A DNA stretch of 36,615 nt from an uncultured Propionivibrio sp. (GTDB taxonomy: Bacteria > Pseudomonadota > Gammaproteobacteria > Burkholderiales > Rhodocyclaceae). Position 1 is the first letter of the stretch, and each line of letters starts with the position of its first letter. The translations under genes were made by a program, and so were the position numbers. Below are positions 26,844 to 34,817 of this stretch, in pieces. The notes under the pieces were generated by a model. The model had not been told where the DNA came from, ran no database searches, and saw only the letters and a list, made by a program, of their open reading frames with translations. Location of the stretch: NCBI GenBank assembly GCA_938040985.1, contig CALHZD010000087.1:1-36615 (forward strand), read 5' to 3'.

Positions 26844-27725
26844 CTACACCACCGGGCGGACGGATGCAGCGGATGAAACGGCGGGTTTCTGCCGTTCCAG
26901 CGTAAAACCGGCGCCGTCATCCTGCCTCAGCGTTGCCGCCAGATACGGCATGGTTGCGGACAGCGTGTCGTACAGCGTCCACGGCGGGTTGATGATGAAC
27001 AGGCTGCTGCCGTGCATGCCGAAACCGTCTTTTGCCGGCGTCCGCACGCGCAGGGCTGCGTGCAGCCAGTCCGTTGCGGGCAGTTTTTTCAGGCGCGCCG
27101 GCAGCTCAAAAGCCTCCTTGCGCGTTAGTTGCGGATACCAGAGCATGTATGTGCCGCCGGCAAAGCGCCGTAGCGCGTCTTTGAGCGCATTGACGACGCG
27201 CTCGTAATCGCGTTTTTCTTCGTAGGACGGGTCGATCAGTACCAGTCCGCGCCGGCTGGGCGGTGGCAGCAAGGCTTTAAGGGCGTCGAAGCCGTCGCTT
27301 TGCGAGACGATGAACTGCTTGCCGGCATCGGCAAAATTCTCGGCCAGCAGGTGCGCATCGCGGCTGTGCAGCTCAAACAGCCGCAGGCGATCCTGCGTGC
27401 GTAGCTGCCATCGTGCCAGCAGCGGCGATCCCGGATACCTGCGCAGGCGGCCGTCCGGGTTGAGGCTTCGGATCATTGCCACATACTCGGCAGCGGCCGG
27501 CGGCAGATCGTCCCGCGCCCACAGACGGCCGATCCCGTCACGGAATTCTTCCAGCTTGCCGGCGGGCGCCGCATCGAGCGCATAGAGGCCGGCCCCGGCG
27601 TGCGTATCGATGATCCAGAAGGGTTTTTCTTTCTGGCCGAGGTAGCGTGCGATCTGTATCAGAACGAGATGTTTGAATACGTCGGCATGGTTGCCGGCAT
27701 GGAAGGCGTGGCGGTAGCTGAGCAT
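26844..27725 (-). CDS. rlmJ: 23S rRNA (adenine-2030-N6)-methyltransferase RlmJ
   Basis: A 293-residue SAM-dependent methyltransferase that modifies A2030 of 23S rRNA. The N-terminus YRHAFHAGNHADVFKH is characteristic of RlmJ. The SAM site includes IIDTHAGAGLY (38-48). The catalytic motif IV reads DPSYE (165-169), where the usual form is DPPY/F, so the second proline is replaced by Ser. Length fits. It lies 71 bp after the AEC transporter gene on the same strand. Confidence 0.93.
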   Translation of the reverse strand: MLSYRHAFHAGNHADVFKHLVLIQIARYLGQKEKPFWIIDTHAGAGLYALDAAPAGKLEEFRDGIGRLWARDDLPPAAAEYVAMIRSLNPDGRLRRYPGSPLLARWQLRTQDRLRLFELHSRDAHLLAENFADAGKQFIVSQSDGFDALKALLPPPSRRGLVLIDPSYEEKRDYERVVNALKDALRRFAGGTYMLWYPQLTRKEAFELPARLKKLPATDWLHAALRVRTPAKDGFGMHGSSLFIINPPWTLYDTLSATMPYLAATLRQDDGAGFTLERQKPAVSSAASVRPVV

Positions 27726-27796
27726 GAGGCGGGCAGTAAGGTTCGGTAATGAATGGCGGCAATGCGAAAGCCGGCATCATCGCATATCCGGCGCCG

Positions 27797-28735
27797 TCAG
27801 ACGGTGATCAGCGTCATGACGAGCGGCGTGGTGACTGCGGAAAGCACGGTGGATAGCACCAGGCTGCTGGCCGTCGGGCCTTCCAGTGACCGGAACTGGC
27901 GGGCGATGATATACACGTTGATACCCAGTGCAACTGAGCCGAGCAGAACGACGACCTGTGTTTCCATTGCCGGCAGATTGAGCAGCCGGGCCAGCAACCA
28001 GACAGCAAAAGGTTGCACGAGCAGCTTGATGAACGTGATCGCCAGGCTGATTCGCCAGCCGGTGCGGATGCCGTAGTGCACGAGACTCATCCCCAATGCG
28101 ATCAATGACAGGGGCGCAGTCATCTGCGCCATCATGGTGAGCGGCGTGTCGATTATCGCCGGCAGGGTCAGGCCTGACATACGGATTGCTGTGCCGAAAA
28201 TAATTGCCAGGATCAGCGGATTCATCAGCACATTCTTTGCCGTGAGCGTAAATCCTTTGAGCGAAAAACTGCCGTGGCGCGCCCATTCGATCGAAATCGT
28301 CGCCATCGTCCACATGGTCATCGCGTTGAAGACGAGCACCAGCGCGACGGAGGGAAGCGCCGCTTCGCCGATGAGGCTTTTGGCCAGCGGCAGACCAAGC
28401 ATCAGGTTGTTGGAAAACACGCCGCCCAGCGCGAAGACCGTCTGCCCAGCGGCGTCGAGGCCAAAGACTTTCCAGGCGAACAGACGGCCGAGTATAAAAA
28501 CGATAACGCAGCTGCCAAAAAAGGCGATCAGCAGGCGGATATCGACCGGAGGGAGTTGGCGCATGCCGCTCATCGTTTTGAACATCATGGCGGGCAGGGC
28601 AACGGTAAAGATAAATTTCGTCAGGCTGTCGGCGATTTCGTCCGGCCAGCGAGTCAGCCGCATGACGAGATAGCCGACCAGCACCAGTGCGAAAAGCGGC
28701 GAAGCCAACGCGATGTGATGCAACAGGGTATCCAT
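27797..28735 (-). CDS. AEC-family transporter (auxin efflux carrier type permease)
   Basis: A 312-residue inner-membrane protein with about ten hydrophobic helices, in the AEC family (PF03547). Family features include the repeated broken helices, GGVFSNNLMLGLPLA near residue 100, and MTAPLSLIALGMSL in the second half. Bacterial members export or import small carboxylates such as malate or malonate. The substrate here is unknown. The start at 28735 is chosen because the family begins there, although no good ribosome site is seen; the frame is open further upstream to 28798. A 10-bp-period repeat lies upstream at 28825-28884. Confidence 0.85.
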   Translation of the reverse strand: MDTLLHHIALASPLFALVLVGYLVMRLTRWPDEIADSLTKFIFTVALPAMMFKTMSGMRQLPPVDIRLLIAFFGSCVIVFILGRLFAWKVFGLDAAGQTVFALGGVFSNNLMLGLPLAKSLIGEAALPSVALVLVFNAMTMWTMATISIEWARHGSFSLKGFTLTAKNVLMNPLILAIIFGTAIRMSGLTLPAIIDTPLTMMAQMTAPLSLIALGMSLVHYGIRTGWRISLAITFIKLLVQPFAVWLLARLLNLPAMETQVVVLLGSVALGINVYIIARQFRSLEGPTASSLVLSTVLSAVTTPLVMTLITV

Positions 28736-28824
28736 GCCGGGGCGGTTAAATATAGTGCGGGAGAATGATAGACGGCGAAACGGGGTAAGGCAGCCCACAA
28801 GCCGTTACGGCCGCCGACGAAGGC

Positions 28825-28884
28825 GGAATTGAAGGCAATCGAACGCAATCGGGCGCAATTCAGAGCAGTTGGGTGCAATTCGGG
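28825..28884. repeat. Six-unit 10-bp tandem repeat upstream of the AEC transporter
   Basis: GCAATC/GCAATT cores recur at exact 10-bp steps (28825, 28835, 28845, 28855, 28865, 28875) with degenerate four-base linkers. The first unit reads GGAATT and the fifth GCAGTT. The array lies about 90-150 bp upstream of the AEC start. The period is close to one helical turn. Confidence 0.75.
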
Positions 28885-29435
28885 TCGCTATTCTACCCGT
28901 AAGACGGCGCTGCCTGAGCCGGAGTAAGCCGCTGCGCTGTTTGTGCACCGGCGGCAAGCCTGCTTGACCGCATGCCGGTCGGCAAAGCGCTGGAACAGTT
29001 CGAGCCGATTACCGATATTTCCGCCAGCGCCGCTGTCTTGCCCGTTTTCACAACGATAGCGCCGGCAGCGTAGCGCTGACGGAGATTTTTCCCTAATCGC
29101 TCGCCGCTTGCCGTATTTCCATTGCGCCGCCCGCTAGCTTTCGTGCGTCGGGCAATGGAATCTCACGGTATTCACGACAATGCTTTTTAACTTTCAAGAC
29201 GGATGTCGTATCCATAAGCGGCCACGCGCCTCCCAGAATTTTTGCTTAATGCCGAGCAGCATGGTGATGGAGTGCGGGATGGCGATGCCCGGGAAGCTCT
29301 TGTGTATCGGCGCAATCGGCACCCGTCATTATCCGGACTGCCGGTGATAAATCTGCTGGTCGGCGATGAAATGGCCACCTCGCATCAATAGACGTGCGGC
29401 GGGGCGCAAACGGCGTCGCTATTGGGTTTGAGGGC
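28885..29435. other. Intergenic gap between MFS gene and AEC transporter, possible gene remnant
   Basis: No intact gene is seen. On the minus strand near 29315-29190 a stretch of about 40 codons reads protein-like (PGIAIPHSITMLLGIKQKF), with stop codons just before and after it. It could be a remnant of an unrecognised gene, or chance. A plus-strand frame at about 28956-29074 (LLDRMPVGKALEQFEPITD) also looks protein-like and ends in TAG. Confidence 0.3.
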
Positions 29436-30644
29436 TTAATGCAGCCGAAGCCGGCTATGGCCGTTTCTTGCCATGAGCAGCAAGGCCAGCAAGGCGGCGG
29501 CGAGCGGAATGAAGGATAGCGACAGTACGGCGTTCCAGCCGTAGGCATTCAACAGTCCGCCCGAGGAAAACGAGCCGACGGCCATCAGGCTGAAGATGAT
29601 GAAATCGTTCAGAGACTGGACTTTTGTCCTTTCGTGCGGCCGGTGGCATTCCAGCACCAGTGCGGAAGCGCCGAGAAAGCCGAAATTCCAGCCCAGCCCG
29701 AGCAGAATCAGGAAGATGAGAAAGTGCGTGACTTCCGCGCCTTGCAGGCCGATCGCGGCGGAAATGCCGATCAGGGTCAGTCCGAACAGCGAAACACGGA
29801 TCGCGCCGAAGCGCTCAATCAGCCGTCCGGTGAAAAAACTGGGGGCATACATGGCGATGACGTGCCATTGCAGACCGTTATTGGCGGCCTCGCTGGAATG
29901 GCCGTGCAGGTGCGTGGCCAACGGCGCGGCGGTCATCAGAAAATTCATCAGCAGGTAGGACACTGCGCCTGCCAGCACAGCCGTCAAGAACAGGGGCTGG
30001 CGGGCGATTTCCGCCAACGGGCGGCTGGGCGCGGCTTGGGTCGCCGCATGGATTCTGGGCAGGTGAACGCCGAACAAAACCAGGGCGGACATGGCTGCCA
30101 CGGCCGCCTGCAAAAAGAAGGTCGCCAGATAAACGGGCTGCGCCAGGTGCATTGAGCCGTTTAACATCTGCGGGCCGAAGATGCCCGCGGCGACTCCGCC
30201 CGCCATCACCAGTGACAAGGCGCGGGCACGCTGCTCCGGCGGCGTGCCATCAGTGACCGCAAAGCGAAAGGTAAGCACGACCGCCGCATATACGCCTCCC
30301 AGAAAATCGGCAAAGCAGTACAGCCAGAAAGACTCGATGGAAATTGCCAGCGCGGAAAACAGCCCCGTCAGTACGCCTGCACCGGTGCCGGCGAAAAAGG
30401 CCGTTTTCCGGCCGAAACGACGGGCAATCATCCCGACGGGCAGGGTGCAGACGGCCATCCCCAGGACAAAAAGAGTGATCGGCAAGGTCGCAAGCATGGG
30501 AATGGGCGTGAGCCGATATCCGACGATTGCCCCCGTTGCGTAAATGACGACGCCGTTTGCCCCTGACAGCGCCTGCGCCAGACTCAGACGCCAAATGTTG
30601 CCGCGCAGTTGCTGCGGCGAAAGCACAAATTCCTGGGAAGCCAT
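29436..30644 (-). CDS. Major facilitator superfamily transporter
   Basis: A 402-residue inner-membrane protein with 12 predicted helices. The loop between helices 2 and 3 carries GMIARRFGRK (about 71-80), the MFS motif A. The second half repeats the pattern with GRLIERFGA. Size and shape fit drug or metabolite exporters of the DHA1 kind. The substrate is unknown. It follows a small monooxygenase-like gene with a 95-bp gap containing a perfect 13-bp hairpin. Both are divergent from a LysR gene, a typical detoxification arrangement. Confidence 0.85.
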   Translation of the reverse strand: MASQEFVLSPQQLRGNIWRLSLAQALSGANGVVIYATGAIVGYRLTPIPMLATLPITLFVLGMAVCTLPVGMIARRFGRKTAFFAGTGAGVLTGLFSALAISIESFWLYCFADFLGGVYAAVVLTFRFAVTDGTPPEQRARALSLVMAGGVAAGIFGPQMLNGSMHLAQPVYLATFFLQAAVAAMSALVLFGVHLPRIHAATQAAPSRPLAEIARQPLFLTAVLAGAVSYLLMNFLMTAAPLATHLHGHSSEAANNGLQWHVIAMYAPSFFTGRLIERFGAIRVSLFGLTLIGISAAIGLQGAEVTHFLIFLILLGLGWNFGFLGASALVLECHRPHERTKVQSLNDFIIFSLMAVGSFSSGGLLNAYGWNAVLSLSFIPLAAALLALLLMARNGHSRLRLH

Positions 30645-30672
30645 GAGATGTTCTTTGCTCTTTGATGAAGAA

Positions 30673-30707
30673 GCGGGGAGATAGATCCGGAAGGTCTATC
30701 TCCCCGC
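30673..30707. terminator. Perfect 13-bp hairpin between monooxygenase-like and MFS genes
   Basis: GCGGGGAGATAGA, nine-base loop, TCTATCTCCCCGC: both arms match exactly. On the transcribed minus strand it follows the small gene by about 30 bp and is followed by TTCTTC, not a true T-run. It may be a partial terminator or an RNA-stability element lowering MFS expression relative to the first gene. It could also be a protein-binding site. Confidence 0.65.
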
Positions 30708-30739
30708 AAATGTGCGATGGCCGCAAAGCTTAGCGGATA

Positions 30740-31021
30740 TCAGGCGACATCGTAAATACGGATTTCAGGGTCGGCGGCAAATAGCGGCGAAAGTTCTTTG
30801 ACCACGTCCTGATTGAACAGATCTGATTTCAGATAGGCCTGGGCTTGCGCAACACTGGCGAAACCGTGCAGCGCTTGCACATCTTCATCGCGCACGAGTA
30901 ATTCTTTTGAGGTTGCGCCGGCGATATTCGCCAAGAAAGGCGCCTTGTATTTTTGATAGACGCCCGCAGCGGCGGCGCGGTTTTCGTGGTTAATTTTCAG
31001 GGTAATCTCCAGATAAGCCAT
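30740..31021 (-). CDS. Small antibiotic-biosynthesis-monooxygenase-like (dimeric alpha/beta barrel) protein
   Basis: A 93-residue protein beginning AYLEITLKINHENR. Its beta-alpha-beta pattern and the HGFASVAQAQAYLKSDLF segment fit the ABM/dimeric ferredoxin-like fold, whose members oxidise quinols or bind small aromatic or reactive compounds. No metal or cofactor residues can be assigned. The start at 31021 follows AAGGAG. It precedes an MFS transporter and is divergent from a LysR regulator, suggesting a response to a small toxic compound. Family level only. Confidence 0.6.
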   Translation of the reverse strand: MAYLEITLKINHENRAAAAGVYQKYKAPFLANIAGATSKELLVRDEDVQALHGFASVAQAQAYLKSDLFNQDVVKELSPLFAADPEIRIYDVA

Positions 31022-31156
31022 GCTATTTCTCCTTATGCAAACAAGTTGGGACATATCGGCGATGGCGGTGCCTGCGTTACGCGGAGTCTGCGTTGCCGAT
31101 GAGCGGATTGTCTGTTTTTAGCGGCGGCCGGACAAACGGGATAAACTTGTGCACCG

Positions 31157-31173
31157 ATAAAGAAAATATTTAT
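31157..31173. promoter_or_regulatory. Candidate LysR-type binding site
   Basis: ATAAA, seven bases, TTTAT is an AT-rich inverted repeat of T-N11-A style just upstream of the LysR start, in the divergent region with the monooxygenase-like gene. This is the expected place for autoregulation and control of the divergent unit. Confidence 0.4.
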
Positions 31174-31185
31174 TACGGCTCACCG

Positions 31186-32085
31186 GTGAAAAATATTGCC
31201 CCCTATCTGAAAGCGCTGAAAGCTTTTGAAGCCGCTGCGCGGCACTTGAGTTTTTCTGAAGCGGCAAAAGAACTGTTCGTGACGCCCGCGGCGGTCGGGC
31301 AGCTCGTCAAAACCCTGGAAATGCAGATGGATACGCCGCTGTTCGTGCGCCATAGCGGCGGCCAGACCCGTTTGCAGTTGAGCGCCCGCGCGGCGCAGGC
31401 GCTGCCCGATATCCAGGCGGGATTTGCCTGTCTGGAAAAGGGAGTGCGCCAGTTACGCAAGAATGTGGATAGCCCTTTTTTGACCGTGACCGTCAGCACT
31501 GCTTTTGCCAGCAAATGGCTGCTGCCGCGTTTGGATAGTTTTCAGGCAAGTTTCAGCGATATTTCTTTGAATCTGAACATGGACAACCGTTCCCTGGATT
31601 TTGTCGAACATCAAGTCGATGTGGGTATCCGCTATGGCGCGGGGCACTGGCAGGGATTGGTGGCCGAGAAGCTGTGGGATGAAGAAATTTTTCCAGTCTG
31701 CTCACCTTACTTTCAAGCGCCGCAAAGCCCCCGGGAACTGGCGGATGCCATGTTGATACACGATATGTCGATGGCGGAAGAGAGCCGGGTTGCCGTATGG
31801 CAGGCATGGTTTGCAGACGCCGGTATTGGCGTCTCCGCACCGGCTTACGGTTTGCGGATGAACAGTGCGGCGGCGGTGTTGCAGGCGGCGATAGACGGGC
31901 AGGGCATCGCGCTGGCGCGCAGCATCATGGCGGCGGATGATTTGGCCGCCGGTCGTCTGCTGCGCCTGTTCCCTGAAATTGCCTGCGCCTCAGCGTGGTC
32001 ATACTGGCTCGTTTATCTGGCAGAATCGGAAAAACAGGCAAAAATCGGGGCATTCAAACGCTGGTTGCAGGCACAGACGGTTTAG
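31186..32085 (+). CDS. LysR-family transcriptional regulator, GcvA-like
   Basis: A 299-residue LysR-type regulator. The N-terminal winged helix-turn-helix occupies about residues 6-65 (FEAAARHLSFSEAAKELFVTP), and the periplasmic-binding-like effector domain follows from about 90. The start at GTG 31186 is chosen because homology begins there (KNIAPYLKALKAFEAAARH). ATG 31099 would add 29 residues unlike the family and would cover the AT-rich operator candidate. The GcvA-like N-terminus is general and does not reveal the ligand. It is divergent from the ABM-MFS pair, its likely targets. Confidence 0.88.
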   Translation: MKNIAPYLKALKAFEAAARHLSFSEAAKELFVTPAAVGQLVKTLEMQMDTPLFVRHSGGQTRLQLSARAAQALPDIQAGFACLEKGVRQLRKNVDSPFLTVTVSTAFASKWLLPRLDSFQASFSDISLNLNMDNRSLDFVEHQVDVGIRYGAGHWQGLVAEKLWDEEIFPVCSPYFQAPQSPRELADAMLIHDMSMAEESRVAVWQAWFADAGIGVSAPAYGLRMNSAAAVLQAAIDGQGIALARSIMAADDLAAGRLLRLFPEIACASAWSYWLVYLAESEKQAKIGAFKRWLQAQTV

Positions 32086-32223
32086 CGGCGGCTGCGCGCC
32101 CCGGACGGCGTGTCGCGTATGATGTTTTTCTGTTTCGGCGCGATGAAAGGCCAGGGAAGCGCAGGCCGTACAGTCGGCGTCTCGGCGTTTGATGAGACAT
32201 GCCTGGCCGTGCTGATCATTCTG

Positions 32224-32240
32224 CGCGCCGGAACGGCGCG
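32224..32240 (+). promoter_or_regulatory. Short GC-rich hairpin in the leader of the PepSY gene
   Basis: CGCGCCG, GAA, CGGCGCG forms a perfect 7-bp stem with a three-base loop, 24 bp upstream of the ribosome-binding site of the PepSY gene. It may be an RNA structure in the 5' leader or the end of the LysR transcript. No T-run follows. Confidence 0.35.
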
Positions 32241-32276
32241 ACCCAGATCAGATCGTATATAAGGAAGGAGAAAGCA

Positions 32277-32603
32277 ATGAAGATTCATAAAAAACTCGCT
32301 GTCTTGCTGGCGGTTTCATGCATGACCGTTGCGCTTCCCGTGCTGGCCGATGATGACTGGGATGATAACGATGAACGCAATGCGCGCTATGGCCGTCAAG
32401 TGCGCGCAAACTACATTGGCCGTCAGCGTGCGGCTGCAACTGCGCTTTCCCGTGTCGGCGGCCGCGTGACGGATATCGATTTGGAACATAGCCGCCGCTG
32501 GGGCGCATATTACGAGGTTGAAATCGAAAACCGGCGCGGACAGGAGTACAAGGTCAGGATCAACGCCCGCAACGGGCATGTGATCTCCATCCGCCGCGAT
32601 TGA
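32277..32603 (+). CDS. Exported PepSY-domain protein
   Basis: A 108-residue secreted or periplasmic protein. The signal peptide (1-24) ends in VLA, then comes an acidic stretch DDDWDDNDE, and a single PepSY domain (about 50-108) ends with YEVEIENRRGQEYKVRINARNGHVISI. PepSY domains often inhibit proteases or act as periplasmic sensors, but the partner is unknown. The start has a strong AAGGAG site. No two-component genes adjoin it. The acidic N-terminus after the signal peptide might bind cations; that is inference. Confidence 0.85.
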   Translation: MKIHKKLAVLLAVSCMTVALPVLADDDWDDNDERNARYGRQVRANYIGRQRAAATALSRVGGRVTDIDLEHSRRWGAYYEVEIENRRGQEYKVRINARNGHVISIRRD

Positions 32604-32752
32604 TTGGCTCGCTATCATCCATGCGTTTTTAACGTTTCGGCGGGATATCTGTTTCTGCCGCAAGCATTGCGGACTTTCCGCAGCATTTTCAGTTCGTCGT
32701 TTGAAACCGCCGTGTGAAACTGTTTTATCAATCACCTGCTGCGAGGCCCACC

Positions 32753-33880
32753 ATGTCCTACGAAAATCTCTTTCAGCCCTATACCCTGAACAATGGCGTG
32801 ATCGTGAAAAATCGCCTGGTCGTCGCGCCGCTCACGCATCTGGCCTCAGATGACGACGGGCATATCACCGACGATGAACGCCACTTTCTGAGCGACCGTT
32901 TTCATGATTTCGGTCTGTTTATTTCTGCCGCCACGCTGGTGCACGACGGCGGCAAGGCGTTTCACGGGCAACCCGAAGCCATCGGCGAGGAAGACCTGCC
33001 CAGTCTGCGCGAGGTTGCCCGAATTGTTCAGTCCCAAGGCGCAAAGGCATTGCTGCAAATTCACCACGGCGGCGCCCTGGCCATTCCCGAACTCAACGGC
33101 GGACAAATTTTCGCACCCTCCGCGCACGCTGGAAGCGGCGCGCAGGCTCTTTCCGAAGACCACATCCACCGTCTCATCGCTGGCTACGGTCACGCAGCCG
33201 AACTGGCGCTAAAGGCCGGTTTCGACGGCGTGGAAATCCACGGTGCAAACGGCTATTTGATTCAGCAGTTCTACTCCGCGCAATCCAATCAGCGCAGCGA
33301 TCGATGGGGCGGCAGCGCCGCAAATCGCCTGCGTTTCCCGCTCGCCGTGGTCGATGCCGTCACCGCCGCCCGCGAAAAGCACGGACGTCCGGATTTCATC
33401 GTCGGTTACCGTTTCTCGCCGGAAGAGCCGGGCGAGCATGGCCTCACCATGCAAGAGAGCTTTACCCTGATCGATGCCCTGACAGCCAAGCCTTTGCAGT
33501 ATCTGCACGTTTCCCTGTGGGATTTCTATAAACATGCCCGGCGCGGCGCGGATGAAACCCGCACACGCATAGAACAGCTTCACGCGCGTATTGGCGGCAA
33601 ACTGCCGCTGATCGGCGTGGGCGATCTATACACCGCGCAACAAGCTGCGGAAGCCTTGGCCACGGGCTGGGCGGAATTCATCGCCGTCGGCAAAACCGTG
33701 CTGCTCAACCCGAATTGGGCGCAACGGGTGCGAACCGGTAGAGACATCCGGACCGAACTCGACCCTGAATGCGCCGCAGAGTATCGTTTGCCGGCGCGCT
33801 TGCTGCAGCTCAGCCTCACAGGCACCGTTCCCTGGTTGTCGCCAGTGAAAGGCATACCGCATCAGGGCATCGATATCTGA
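32753..33880 (+). CDS. NADH:flavin oxidoreductase, Old Yellow Enzyme family
   Basis: A 375-residue FMN-dependent TIM-barrel ene-reductase. The N-terminus (FQPYTLNNGVIVKNRLVVAP) and the FMN/substrate motifs QIHHGG (102-107) and HGANGYLIQQF (163-173) are typical, followed by RSDRWGGS. The C-terminal phosphate-binding part includes GVGDLYT and FIAVGKT. Such enzymes reduce activated alkenes or electrophiles with NAD(P)H. The physiological substrate is unknown. The start at 32753 has GAGG upstream. It is between the PepSY gene and tonB, with its own leader, and probably a single transcription unit. Confidence 0.9.
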   Translation: MSYENLFQPYTLNNGVIVKNRLVVAPLTHLASDDDGHITDDERHFLSDRFHDFGLFISAATLVHDGGKAFHGQPEAIGEEDLPSLREVARIVQSQGAKALLQIHHGGALAIPELNGGQIFAPSAHAGSGAQALSEDHIHRLIAGYGHAAELALKAGFDGVEIHGANGYLIQQFYSAQSNQRSDRWGGSAANRLRFPLAVVDAVTAAREKHGRPDFIVGYRFSPEEPGEHGLTMQESFTLIDALTAKPLQYLHVSLWDFYKHARRGADETRTRIEQLHARIGGKLPLIGVGDLYTAQQAAEALATGWAEFIAVGKTVLLNPNWAQRVRTGRDIRTELDPECAAEYRLPARLLQLSLTGTVPWLSPVKGIPHQGIDI

Positions 33881-33949
33881 AGGCTGTGCGGCTTTGCTGC
33901 CGCTCATCAAGCCGTAATAACGGCACTCGGCAAAGGGTTTGCATGAGAA

Positions 33950-33968
33950 GCATTCTTGCCTAGAATGC
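33950..33968. promoter_or_regulatory. Inverted repeat upstream of tonB, possible weak Fur-type site
   Basis: GCATTCT, five bases, AGAATGC is a perfect 7-bp inverted repeat about 30 bp before tonB. The overlapping TGAGAAGCATTCTTG (33944-33958) matches the Fur core at about nine of fourteen positions. A regulatory role is likely from position; Fur is only one possibility. Confidence 0.35.
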
Positions 33969-33999
33969 CGGTGATTTAAAAATAGACCGATTGGGGTTG

Positions 34000-34803
34000 A
34001 TGATCGATAGCGCTTTCGATTTTCGGCGAAACGGGCGGATTGGCATTTCTCTGCCGGAGCTTGCCTTGGTTGTACTGCTTCACGCAGTGGTGGTGTGGCT
34101 GCTGCTATCTCTGGATGTCATGCCGAGGCCCGTTCAGCGCAAACCGATCATGGTGCGGATTATTCCGCCGCAGATTCCGGCGATGGGATCGGGGTCGATG
34201 CCGGCCGAAACGCAGGCGCCGCCGCAGCCGCAACCGGTTAAGCCGCCGGAGCCGCCCAAGGCGCCGAAGCCCGTGCCTCCGGCGAAAAAAGTACTGCGCC
34301 CGCGCCCGCCAATGCCTGTGCCACCTGCGCCAAAAGCGCCCGCGCAGGAGATCCTGGCCGCGCCGCCCGTGCCCGCCGCCGCGACCAGCGAAAATGCCGT
34401 GACCGCGCCGCCACCTGACCCCGTGGACACTGCGGAAAGCGAAGGCGGTAGCGGCGCTGCTTCAGGCCAAGGTTCGGGCCTCGGCGGGAGTGGAAGTGGG
34501 GGTGGGAGCGGCGGCGAAGGAACGCAGCCGCGCTTCGATGCCGACTATCTGCATAATCCGCGCCCCGTGTATCCGCCGATGTCGCGACGGATGGGCGAGG
34601 AGGGCAAGGTTTTTCTGCGCGTGCGGGTCGAGGCGGACGGGCGGCCGAGCCAGGTTGAAATCAAAACGAGCAGCGGCTCTCAGCGCCTGGATCAGGTGGC
34701 TGCCGACGCTGTTCGCCGCTGGCGTTTTGTTCCCGCCAAACGGGGCACCGAGGCGGTCAGCGCCTGGGTCATCGTCCCGATTTCCTTCAATCTGAAACAG
34801 TAA
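34000..34803 (+). CDS. tonB: Energy transducer TonB
   Basis: A 267-residue inner-membrane anchored periplasmic protein that couples the proton motive force, through ExbB-ExbD, to outer-membrane receptors. One N-terminal helix (18-40) is followed by a Pro-rich spacer (about 55-125) and a Gly/Ser-rich stretch (about 148-178). The C-terminal TonB domain runs from YPPMSRRMGEEGKV to the end. In the helix His28 is present, but the usual SxxxH serine is replaced by Val24. The start ATG 34000 follows GGGG; a TTG at 33991 is in frame. It heads the tonB-exbB-exbD operon and likely serves the OprC-like receptor among others. Confidence 0.93.
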   Translation: MIDSAFDFRRNGRIGISLPELALVVLLHAVVVWLLLSLDVMPRPVQRKPIMVRIIPPQIPAMGSGSMPAETQAPPQPQPVKPPEPPKAPKPVPPAKKVLRPRPPMPVPPAPKAPAQEILAAPPVPAAATSENAVTAPPPDPVDTAESEGGSGAASGQGSGLGGSGSGGGSGGEGTQPRFDADYLHNPRPVYPPMSRRMGEEGKVFLRVRVEADGRPSQVEIKTSSGSQRLDQVAADAVRRWRFVPAKRGTEAVSAWVIVPISFNLKQ

Positions 34804-34817
34804 CTGAAAGGCTGATT

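Noticed and set aside
26844..27725. Frames on the plus strand opposite rlmJ
   Set aside because: They are shadows of the RlmJ gene.
31099..31185. Longer start for the LysR regulator
   Set aside because: The extra residues do not fit the family and would cover the AT-rich operator candidate; GTG 31186 matches the family N-terminus.
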